The notes under the pieces are model-generated. The model saw nothing but the letters and a program-made list of their open reading frames with translations. It was not told where the DNA came from and did not search any database. A stretch of DNA of 28,316 nucleotides. Source: a virus. Location: positions 1 through 28,316 of IMG/VR virus record IMGVR_UViG_3300043409_000317, one strand, 5' to 3'. Made by a program: the position numbers and the translations under genes. This document shows positions 1-6,739 of the stretch, in pieces (within the stretch, counting starts at the first letter, position 1; each line of letters begins with the position of its first letter).

Positions 1-20
1 CTCGAAGCGCACGGAAATGA
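1..20 (+). other. Possible 3' end of an upstream gene (partial)
   Basis: The window opens inside sequence that cannot be assigned. Frame 3 reads RSARK and stops at 18-20. Frame 1 is also open and stops at 76-78, overlapping the next start codon by two bases. I prefer the frame-3 end because it leaves room for the promoter-like element at 26-63, whose second copy in this genome is intergenic. The identity of the gene is not visible; the capsid gene would be the usual neighbour of the following protein in related phages. Confidence 0.3.
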
Positions 21-25
21 AATTG

Positions 26-63
26 CATCAATGTTTTATGTTAAAAAACGAGTGGCAACCCAC
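26..63 (+). promoter_or_regulatory. Promoter-like element with GTGGCAACCCAC leader motif (copy 1)
   Basis: CATCAAT at 26-32 is followed by a -10-like TATGTT at 37-42, then exactly 9 bases later by GTGGCAACCCAC at 52-63. The same order, with TATAAT and the same 9-base spacing, is found at 5473-5512. In both cases an RBS and a virion gene follow. Given the spacing, the 12-mer would lie at the very start of the transcript. This is inferred from two copies only. Confidence 0.45.
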
Positions 64-74
64 AAGGAGAAACG

Positions 75-656
75 ATGATAGTAGCAGCGAAGTTACCGTA
101 TGTACGCTTTGAAACAGAAGTAGAAGTGACCAAGGACTTAGACGGTCACAATCAGTATAGAAACGTGATTATGGCTCATATTACCCCAGCAGGGAGTAAG
201 GATGAGATCGTAAAGTTAGCAGATGAGTGGATTGTTCAGTTGATGGACAAGAGCCAGACTAGAGGCCCATTCGATTCAGCAGCTAACGAGTATGAAGATT
301 GGCACAAACGATTCAGTAAGATGCTCGATGCCTATAAAGATGGTGTTGACATGGCTACTGACGGTACACCAATCAGGGCTAGTCTAGCATTTAGCCCAGC
401 CGAAGTAGCGCAATGTGAGAGTGTTAAAATCTTTACATTGGAAGCCCTAGCGGTATGCAACGAACAAGCCATGAACAACATGGGTATGGGTGGTAGAACA
501 CTTAAACAGAAGGCAGAGAAGATACTAGAGAACTTTGCTGGATCTAAGGTAGCAGAAGAAAATACTGCGCTGAAATCTAAACTTGAGGCTATGCAGGAAC
601 AGCTAGACAAGTTAATGGCTAATCAGCCAGAGAAGAAGCGTAAACCGAAGGAATAA
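75..656 (+). CDS. Conserved phage head-associated protein (unknown function)
   Basis: A 193-residue protein with RBS AAGGAGA before ATG 75. The middle carries a W..F..M..AYKDG...ATDGTPI stretch, then the segment around residues 118-150 (K.FTLEALA...NEQAMNNMGMGGRTLKQKAE), a pattern I associate with proteins encoded just after the capsid gene in podovirus-like phages. This part looks like a short helical-hairpin domain. The last 40 residues form a charged coiled coil ending in a Lys/Glu-rich tail. Its position directly before the adaptor gene supports a role in head assembly, but no biochemical function can be read from the sequence. Confidence 0.7.
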   Translation: MIVAAKLPYVRFETEVEVTKDLDGHNQYRNVIMAHITPAGSKDEIVKLADEWIVQLMDKSQTRGPFDSAANEYEDWHKRFSKMLDAYKDGVDMATDGTPIRASLAFSPAEVAQCESVKIFTLEALAVCNEQAMNNMGMGGRTLKQKAEKILENFAGSKVAEENTALKSKLEAMQEQLDKLMANQPEKKRKPKE

Positions 657-673
657 CTTTATAGGGGAAGTGT

Positions 674-1381
674 ATGACAATGTTAACGATGGTGCAGTCA
701 GCTTGTGTTAGGCTGGGTCTACCTTCCCCAAACGCAGTAGCAACAAGTTCAGATGTTCAATACCTACAACTCCTATCCCTTCTTAATGAGGAAGGAAGCG
801 AGTTATCTGCTAGGACAGAGTGGCAAGTATTAATCAAGGAAGCTAGTTTTACAACACTAGCTGCTGAGATTCAAGGTACTCTCGCTACAATATGTCCAGG
901 AATGAATTACATTATCAATGATACTATCTGGAACAGGACTCTCCGTAGACCTGTATTTGGGCCACTAGGCGCACAGTATTGGCAACAACAAAAGGCTATG
1001 TTTACTGCTGGCCCTTGGAATCAATACCGAGTAAAGGGTAACGACCTCACATTTTTCCCTGCACCTGCTGCTGGTCAAGACTGCTACTTTGAGTATGTGT
1101 CGAAGTATTTCGCTACTGATACTACTGGCGCGGTATACAAATCATCCTTCACGGTAGACAGCGACATATCCTTGCACAATGAGGACATAATGACGCTAGG
1201 TCTTATCTGGAGATGGAAAGCCAACAAGGGGCTTGACTTCGGCACAGACTACCAGAAGTACGAAACCAGAGTGTTGATGGAGATTGGCAGAGATGGTGCT
1301 AAACCTATTCTGAATATGGGTGAAGCCAGATACGACATCTTCCCAAGTATCACAATCCCATCGGGCAGTTGGGGGGTTTAG
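674..1381 (+). CDS. Head-tail adaptor protein (P22 gp4 / SU10 adaptor-like)
   Basis: A 235-residue protein. The N-terminus (MTMLTMVQSACVRLGLPSP, then a short Ser/Asp-rich turn and a long helix with LLNEEGSELSARTEWQ) and the later F.G...QYWQ.....GP.N.YR.....L.F.PAP..G piece match the phage adaptor family that docks under the portal and forms the head-tail junction. The C-terminal part (MTLGLIWRWKANKGLDFGTDYQKYE) is also typical. RBS AGGGGAAG precedes ATG 674. Its stop codon TAG (1379-1381) overlaps the stop of the convergent homing endonuclease gene, which suggests the endonuclease gene was inserted right at the end of this gene. The family call is from remembered patterns. Confidence 0.8.
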   Translation: MTMLTMVQSACVRLGLPSPNAVATSSDVQYLQLLSLLNEEGSELSARTEWQVLIKEASFTTLAAEIQGTLATICPGMNYIINDTIWNRTLRRPVFGPLGAQYWQQQKAMFTAGPWNQYRVKGNDLTFFPAPAAGQDCYFEYVSKYFATDTTGAVYKSSFTVDSDISLHNEDIMTLGLIWRWKANKGLDFGTDYQKYETRVLMEIGRDGAKPILNMGEARYDIFPSITIPSGSWGV

Positions 1382-1881
1382 ATATGCTTCCAACTTCTGT
1401 ACTTGCAAATATCAGTTATGGTAGCGCGAGTTACTTTAAACTTCTCAGCCAAAATATTGCCTATGCCACGAGGTTGTTGTGCAAACTGCAATCTAATGTA
1501 TATAACATCTTCTTCTGTAAGATTGGTAGAATAGTGTTTAGTTCCTTTAGGTGCTTGTCTACCCAGATGCTTCCACGAGTGAGCAATATTCTCTTTGGCT
1601 GTAACCCATTCAAGATTGCACAATCTATTGTCTGCTCGATCACCATTAATATGGTTGCATTGAGGTTTGGTAAGATCAAAACCCAGAAAAGCAGACAATA
1701 CAAGCCTAGATACATTAGTTTTTTTGCGCCTACCTTTATCCTGAATTTCCAATCTAGGGTAGCCATCTTTATCAAGACGATGTTTCAAAATAAGATTAGT
1801 TCGTTTATTGCGAATATCTCCGCAGTCAGACACTTCATATATGTGTTCAAAATCAAGTATATCGCGCCATTGCTTAGTCAT
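1378..1881 (-). CDS. HNH homing endonuclease with NUMOD4 domain
   Basis: A 167-residue protein read leftward among rightward virion genes. Residues 4-30 (QWRDI..FEHIYEVSDCGDIRN) are a NUMOD4 DNA-binding motif. Residues 75-100 are the HNH nuclease core: C75NH77INGDRADN85RLCN89LEW, with EN.AHS after it. Residues 121-165 look like a C-terminal helix-turn-helix (LAEKFKVTRATITDI...W). I chose ATG 1881 over the earlier TTG 1902 because AAAAGGGG lies 5 bases before it. The gene is free-standing (not in an intron or intein visible here) and probably mobile. It should cut a site in a relative lacking the insertion, most likely at the end of the adaptor gene. Confidence 0.9.
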   Translation of the reverse strand: MTKQWRDILDFEHIYEVSDCGDIRNKRTNLILKHRLDKDGYPRLEIQDKGRRKKTNVSRLVLSAFLGFDLTKPQCNHINGDRADNRLCNLEWVTAKENIAHSWKHLGRQAPKGTKHYSTNLTEEDVIYIRLQFAQQPRGIGNILAEKFKVTRATITDICKYRSWKHI

Positions 1882-1906
1882 TCCAACCCCTTTTATCAAC
1901 AATACA

Positions 1907-1926
1907 CATATATTATATCATATATG
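1907..1926. promoter_or_regulatory. AT-rich palindrome between divergent genes
   Basis: CATATAT at 1907-1913 and ATATATG at 1920-1926 are perfect inverted arms around a 6-base centre. The element lies between the leftward endonuclease start (1881) and the rightward start (1946). The surrounding run is nearly pure A/T and could hold a promoter for either gene or be a melting/junction site of the inserted endonuclease gene. Confidence 0.35.
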
Positions 1927-1945
1927 AGAACAGTAGGTGTATATA

Positions 1946-3553
1946 GTGGCTGATAATACTGGTCTATTTGGCGATGGCATGATGGGTGGCTACGGTAATA
2001 ACATTACTGCTGCTAACATCATACGTTCCAGATATAGACAGCCTATCGCACAAGCAGCTATGGAGAACGCTGATACAGGCTCTATACGCGCTACTCCACC
2101 CACTCCATTTGAATCATGGCTGAACGAATCAGGTCAGCGCATAATGAACCCAACCGACACCATAGCGCAAGGTGTGCAGAACTTTACTCAGCAAGATCCT
2201 GTGGACATGGGCATGAGCCTATTGAACGGTGGCATGGGTGGTGCATTAGGTGCTACGGTATGGCATGGCTCACCACATAAGTTTGACAAGTTCGACTTCA
2301 GCAAGATAGGCACAGGAGAGGGCGCACAGGCTTATGGTTATGGTGGGTATTTGGCGCAGAATCCGAATGTGGCCATACAATACCAACATATGTTATCCCA
2401 ACCTGAGTTTTCAGTTACTGCTACAGGGTTGCCCATGCGTGGGGAGTTGCCGAGAATGATGGGTGAGGCACATGGCGAATTAGTTTCTTCACATGGTGTG
2501 CAGCAAACACAAACATCTGATGTAGTTGATAGGGTTAGAGAACGGTTAGACCGTCAAATGCAAGATGCGTTAAAGGCCAATGATATGCCTTGGTTTTCCA
2601 AAGTAGCTGACATGAAAATGGATTTAAGTAGGTATACAGAAAATCCACCACCATCTGTTGGCAACCTCTACAAAGTAGACCTACCAGACGAACACATAGC
2701 CAAGATGCTTGACTGGGATAAGCCGTTGAGTGAACAACATCCTGATGTGCAAGCTGCCCTACGACCTATGATTGATCGAGCAGCCCAGACTGTGCCACAT
2801 ATACGAGATACACCAGACATGACAGGCGCATCTATTTATCAAGCAAGCCAAGCCCATCATGGTGGCAACCCAGAAGCAGTATCCGAAGCCATGAAACAAG
2901 CTGGCATCCCAGGAATCAAATACCTAGACGGTGGTAGTAGATCAAAACCCATGAGTGCATCAGCATTAAGCGCAAATAAAATATATGATGATTTAATGGG
3001 TTCGCCTGGCACATCTAACTACGTTGTATTCCCTGGCAACGAAGATATGCTCACCATACTAGAACGCAATAATCAGCCATTAGTCAACGCATTGCGCAAG
3101 CCAACAGCACAGCCTGAGTATCAAGGAGTACACCAACCACCTATGCGCGATAGTGGCGCACCATTGCACGACCTAACTGGTGGTGGCAATGTCTATCCAG
3201 ATGATATATATAGTGGAAAAGCTGCTCAATACTACGGACATACAGGCCAAAATGACCCAATGGACAGACAGACGATTGCGTTAATTCAATCGTTCAAAAA
3301 CAAGCCAAATAGCATGGTTACTATGTATCGTGCTGTACCAAATGATACTCAGCAACTAATTAATAGTGGAGATTGGGTGACGGTCAATAAAGCATACGCT
3401 AAACATCATGGCGATACACAATTCGATGGTAACTATAAGATTCTTTCTAAAAAAGTTAAGGCAAGTGATTTGTTTACCAATGGTGATTCTATTCATGAAT
3501 TTGGATATGACCCAGACAATAGCCAATTAGTCAACGCATTAAGGTCAAAATGA
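1946..3553 (+). CDS. Polyvalent-type protein with two ADP-ribosyltransferase-like domains
   Basis: A 535-residue protein. I start it at GTG 1946 (MADNTGLFGDG) because AGTAGGTG lies at suitable distance; an upstream GTG at 1937 is possible. Residues 1-100 are Gly/Met-rich. Residues 105-145 (VWHGSPHKFDKFDFSKIGTG then GYGGYLAQNP..A..Y) match the ART domain of phage polyvalent proteins, with the conserved His and Tyr of the H-Y-E class; GIKYLDGGSR and YVVF (about 323-362) continue this fold. Residues about 402-528 form a second ART-like unit: MVTMYRAVP, GDWVTVNKAYAKHHG, KKVKASDLFTNGDSIHEFGYDP. It lies between adaptor and tail genes, so it may be packaged and injected to modify host proteins. That role is inference; a structural role is the alternative. 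Confidence 0.65.
   Translation: MADNTGLFGDGMMGGYGNNITAANIIRSRYRQPIAQAAMENADTGSIRATPPTPFESWLNESGQRIMNPTDTIAQGVQNFTQQDPVDMGMSLLNGGMGGALGATVWHGSPHKFDKFDFSKIGTGEGAQAYGYGGYLAQNPNVAIQYQHMLSQPEFSVTATGLPMRGELPRMMGEAHGELVSSHGVQQTQTSDVVDRVRERLDRQMQDALKANDMPWFSKVADMKMDLSRYTENPPPSVGNLYKVDLPDEHIAKMLDWDKPLSEQHPDVQAALRPMIDRAAQTVPHIRDTPDMTGASIYQASQAHHGGNPEAVSEAMKQAGIPGIKYLDGGSRSKPMSASALSANKIYDDLMGSPGTSNYVVFPGNEDMLTILERNNQPLVNALRKPTAQPEYQGVHQPPMRDSGAPLHDLTGGGNVYPDDIYSGKAAQYYGHTGQNDPMDRQTIALIQSFKNKPNSMVTMYRAVPNDTQQLINSGDWVTVNKAYAKHHGDTQFDGNYKILSKKVKASDLFTNGDSIHEFGYDPDNSQLVNALRSK
3079..3540 (+). repeat. 15-bp direct repeat bounding the second ART-like module
   Basis: ATTAGTCAACGCATT occurs at 3079-3093 and again at 3526-3540, both read in the same frame as LVNAL. 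The preceding bases are also alike (AATCAGCC and AATAGCCA). The first copy ends the first ART-like domain (QPLVNALRK); the second ends the protein (SQLVNALRSK). The second module thus sits between direct repeats. Confidence 0.85.
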
Positions 3554-5076
3554 AAATACGAAACACTAAACGAGTATCAGCCACAGCTAACGTATCTGCA
3601 CCTGTTGGCGGTCTAAATGCGAGGGATTCCTATGCAGCTATGGATGCTGCTGACGCGGTTAAGATGGACAACTGGTTTCCACTTACGACAAGTGTACGGA
3701 TTCGTGCTGGCTACTCTAAGTGGGCTACAGGGCTAGGTGCTGCTGTCAACACCATCATGGCTTACAACTCTGGCTCTACGCAGAAGCTAATAGCTGTCGC
3801 TGGTACTAACTTCTACGATGTGACTGCTGGTGGGGCTGTAGGGGCTGCTGTAACGACCTGTACGAACTCTAGCTGGCAGCACGTTAACTTTGCTACCTCT
3901 GGTGGGTATTACCTATCATGTGTCAATGGTGTAGATGCGCCCAAAGCGTTCGATGGTACGACTTGGACTAATCCTGCTATCACAGGGGTTACTGTTACCG
4001 ATTTAATCAACGTAACGGTTCATATGCAAAGACAATGGTTTATACAGAAGGACACCATGAAGGTCTGGTATCTGCCTGTCAACTCTATTGCAGGTGCAGC
4101 CACAGCCATTGACTTCTCGTCGATATTCAAGCGCGGTGGATACTTGATGGCTATGGGTAGCTGGACTATTGACTCTGGCGCAGGTATGGATGACTACGCT
4201 GTATTCGTTACATCTGAGGGTGAAGTAGCTGCGTACAGAGGAGTAGACCCAGCATCATCACTAACTTGGGGATTGGTCGGTACTTATCAGATCGGCTCAC
4301 CAATAGGTAGAAGATGTATGTCGCAGTACGCATCCGACCTACTAATCATTACTCAAGATGGGCTTATGCCAATGTCTAAGGCATTAATGAGTTCGCGAGT
4401 AAGCAATAAAATCAGCTTAACAGATAAGATTCAATACATTATGTCATTGGATATAAGCACATACTCAACTAATGCTGGGTGGCAATGCAGACTGTTCCCA
4501 AGAGAGAATATGCTACTAATGAATGTTCCTGCTGGCAATAGTGCTAATTATCAGTACGCTATGAACACCATAACTGGTGCTTGGTGTAAGTTCACAGGCT
4601 GGGATGCTCGCTGTTGGGAGATGTACGCTGATGACATATACTATGGTGATGGACTAGGTAATGTATGCAAGGCATGGGACACCAACGCAGATGATAGTGC
4701 TAACATAAATACTGATATTATTCAGGCATTTAACTATCTTGGAACACAGAATCTCAAGCACTTCAAACTTGCTAGACCGATATTCTCCACTACTTCACAC
4801 TCAGTAGGAATCACGCTAGGGCTGAATATAGACTACAACTTTAATCAACCATTATCAACAGCTACCGTACCATCACCAGGAACTTCTGGTATCTGGAATA
4901 CATCCAAATGGAACGGCTGCGTATGGGGTTCATCCAACGGTAACGTGAAGTCAGCGTGGAACACCTCTGGTGGGATAGGCTACTGCGCTGGTATGCACAT
5001 TACCACAGCTAGTAACAATGCTTCGTTTACTTGGCAGTCTACTACCCATGTATTCGAGAAGGGTATCGGCTTTTGA
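3550..5076 (+). CDS. Tail stabilisation / hub protein (P22 gp10-like)
   Basis: A 508-residue, Gly/Ser/Thr- and aromatic-rich beta protein. The opening section, with GGLNARDSYAAMDAADAVKM, then DNWFPLTTSVRIRAGY, is the signature start of the P22 gp10-like family, which closes the tail below the adaptor. Further family features are the repeating short blades (LIAVAGTNFYDVT, YYLSCVNG.D....FDG..W), TSEGEVAAYRG and ITQDGLMPMS...., consistent with a beta-propeller-like fold. ATG 3550 overlaps the previous stop (ATGA), so translation is probably coupled. No catalytic motif is seen. Confidence 0.85.
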   Translation: MKIRNTKRVSATANVSAPVGGLNARDSYAAMDAADAVKMDNWFPLTTSVRIRAGYSKWATGLGAAVNTIMAYNSGSTQKLIAVAGTNFYDVTAGGAVGAAVTTCTNSSWQHVNFATSGGYYLSCVNGVDAPKAFDGTTWTNPAITGVTVTDLINVTVHMQRQWFIQKDTMKVWYLPVNSIAGAATAIDFSSIFKRGGYLMAMGSWTIDSGAGMDDYAVFVTSEGEVAAYRGVDPASSLTWGLVGTYQIGSPIGRRCMSQYASDLLIITQDGLMPMSKALMSSRVSNKISLTDKIQYIMSLDISTYSTNAGWQCRLFPRENMLLMNVPAGNSANYQYAMNTITGAWCKFTGWDARCWEMYADDIYYGDGLGNVCKAWDTNADDSANINTDIIQAFNYLGTQNLKHFKLARPIFSTTSHSVGITLGLNIDYNFNQPLSTATVPSPGTSGIWNTSKWNGCVWGSSNGNVKSAWNTSGGIGYCAGMHITTASNNASFTWQSTTHVFEKGIGF

Positions 5077-5471
5077 TAGTAACTGATCGCCAAGAGGAAC
5101 TTGGAAGATGGATGGAAGAGAGGCTAAAAAGGCCATATTATCAAGACGGAGCTATATATATAGGTTATGAAGTAAACGGTATTATTAAGTGCGTATCAAG
5201 TTTTAGGGGTTACAACGAAGTAGCGATGACTGTGGGTGTAGCTGTAGACAATCAAAGGCTATATTTACCTTTTTTAAAGTTCTCGTTTTGGTATCCATTT
5301 TGCCAATTAAATGTTAAGAAGTTGATTTCTATAGTAAATGAAGGTAATAACGCATCTGTAAGGATCAATTCTCACATGGGGTTTGTTGAGGAAACTAGAA
5401 TTAAAGATGCTTGTAAAGATGGGGATGTTATCATTTTTTCTATGACCAAAGAGCAATGTAAGTACATTTAA
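5073..5471 (+). CDS. GNAT-family acetyltransferase-like protein
   Basis: A 132-residue protein. I start it at TTG 5073 (MIVTDRQEEL), which overlaps the preceding stop TGA and has GAGAAGGG upstream. The C-terminal half, FWYPFCQLNVKKLISIV....NA..RINSHMGFVEETRI...CKDGDVIIFSM, follows the acetyl-CoA fold of GNAT enzymes that phages often carry (usual form: YPFNQL...N..A.r....GF..EG.lR). It lies between tail genes, and by eye is more A/T-rich than its neighbours, so it looks like an added gene (moron). The substrate is unknown; in several phage families similar proteins sit in the same virion position. Confidence 0.7.
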   Translation: MIVTDRQEELGRWMEERLKRPYYQDGAIYIGYEVNGIIKCVSSFRGYNEVAMTVGVAVDNQRLYLPFLKFSFWYPFCQLNVKKLISIVNEGNNASVRINSHMGFVEETRIKDACKDGDVIIFSMTKEQCKYI

Positions 5472-5472
5472 T

Positions 5473-5512
5473 CATCAATTTAAGGTATAATAGCTTAAAG
5501 GTGGCAACCCAC
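5473..5512 (+). promoter_or_regulatory. Promoter-like element with GTGGCAACCCAC leader motif (copy 2)
   Basis: CATCAAT at 5473-5479, a perfect -10 box TATAAT at 5486-5491, and GTGGCAACCCAC at 5501-5512, nine bases after the -10. No good -35 hexamer is seen, so an activator or a phage factor may be needed. It should drive the ejection-type genes from 5538 onward. Confidence 0.55.
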
Positions 5513-5537
5513 TCATAGCTAATTAAAGGAAAACACT

Positions 5538-6500
5538 ATGGGCGGTTTTGTAAGCGATATAACAGGCAAAGATAGTTCACCACCACCAGCACCAGATTAC
5601 GCAGGGGCAGCGACACAAACTGCTGCTGGTAATCTTGAAGCAGCTAGAGCAGCAGCTAGTGCCAATCGCGTTAATCAATACACTCCGTATGGCTCGATAA
5701 ACTACAGCCAAACACCTACTTACGGTGTTGATGGTGTCTTGAACAAAGACGCTGGGTGGAACTTAACCACAAGCCTATCGCCTTCGCAACAACGGCAATT
5801 TGACCAAAACAATCGGATTAATGAAGGTTTGGGCGATGTTGCTAACACAGGGCTAGGGTTTGTTCGTAATGCACTTAGCAATCCATTGCAAGGGGCTAAC
5901 CCACTAACCACCACAGCAGGCGATCCTGAACTCCTACGGAAAGATGTAGGCGACGCGCTGTACAGGAATAATACTCAATACCTCGACCCACAGTTTGAGC
6001 AATCGGACAAGGCACTCGAATCTCGACTAGCCAATCAAGGTGTAACACCAGGCTCTGAGGCTTATAAAGCAGCTATGCTGAACCAAGCTAATGCTCGTCA
6101 GCAAGCGTATGAATCAGCTAGGAACTCATCTACTGCTGGTAGCGTAAGTGCTGCACAAGGTCTGTATGGACAGAAGCTGAGCAACGCAAACCTCACTAAT
6201 TCTGCCAGCGCACAGGACTTTGCACAGCGTCAAGCATTGCAACAGAATCCTATCAATATACTTAATTCTGTTAGAACTGGTCAGCAAATGAACACAGCTA
6301 CCTTGCCTGTACAGAATAACGTGGCTATGCAACCAGCTACTGCTGGGCCAGATATGCTAGGTGCTGCGACTGCTAGTGGGCAATACGCACAAGGCATCTA
6401 CAACGCTGACCAAGCCAGAGCAGGGGCTACAATGGGTGGATTGGGTTCACTAGCTATGGCTGGCGCAATGGCCCCACCAGGAACATTTAAGTTTGGATAA
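5538..6500 (+). CDS. Virion protein, ejection/tail-associated type
   Basis: A 320-residue protein rich in Ala, Asn, Gln and Gly without Trp-rich enzyme motifs. The N-terminal part PDYAGAATQTAAGNLEAARA followed by ANRVNQYTPYGS.NY is a pattern I know from podovirus-like internal or tail-tip virion proteins. The middle (FEQSDKALESRLANQGVTPGSEAYKAAM then AYESARN) is helical. The C-terminus is a small hydrophobic Gly/Ala/Met segment (residues 298-312) that could contact membrane. RBS AAAGGAAAA precedes ATG 5538. It heads a run of four overlapping or abutting genes, which suggests they act together in the ejection complex. Confidence 0.7.
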   Translation: MGGFVSDITGKDSSPPPAPDYAGAATQTAAGNLEAARAAASANRVNQYTPYGSINYSQTPTYGVDGVLNKDAGWNLTTSLSPSQQRQFDQNNRINEGLGDVANTGLGFVRNALSNPLQGANPLTTTAGDPELLRKDVGDALYRNNTQYLDPQFEQSDKALESRLANQGVTPGSEAYKAAMLNQANARQQAYESARNSSTAGSVSAAQGLYGQKLSNANLTNSASAQDFAQRQALQQNPINILNSVRTGQQMNTATLPVQNNVAMQPATAGPDMLGAATASGQYAQGIYNADQARAGATMGGLGSLAMAGAMAPPGTFKFG

Positions 6501-6502
6501 TC

Positions 6503-6739
6503 ATGGATAATACATACGATAACACCTATCAAGGTCAACGTGATAGACGTGCTGACCATAATGCTGCTGGCTTAATTTTAGGCGCACAAGCCCCACAAAC
6601 ACAGAATGTAGGTGGCTGGGCTGTTGCACCTAGTGCTACATCTCAACTGGCTCAAGCACTCAAGAACTATGGTGCTATGCAACAATGGAAGAACACTATG
6701 CCACCTAGTACCGCAGTTCCACCAGTAGGAGTACCTTAA
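6503..6739 (+). CDS. Small virion-region protein sharing a motif with the next gene
   Basis: A 78-residue, Gln/Ala/Pro-rich protein of unknown function. It begins 3 bases after the previous stop. Residues 35-64 read QNVGGWAVAPSATSQLAQAL then KNYGAMQQWKN. The next protein has the related block QMVGGWYVKPTWTQNLADAM then MQYNIYKDEKD near its own N-terminus. This suggests a shared short interaction domain or a partial duplication. Its stop overlaps the next start (TAATG). The extreme C-terminus is Pro-rich. Confidence 0.65.
   Translation: MDNTYDNTYQGQRDRRADHNAAGLILGAQAPQTQNVGGWAVAPSATSQLAQALKNYGAMQQWKNTMPPSTAVPPVGVP

Noticed and set aside
1369-1953. A 194-codon rightward open frame across the HNH gene
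   Set aside because: It is antisense to a clear NUMOD4-HNH protein, has no RBS and no recognisable protein pattern.
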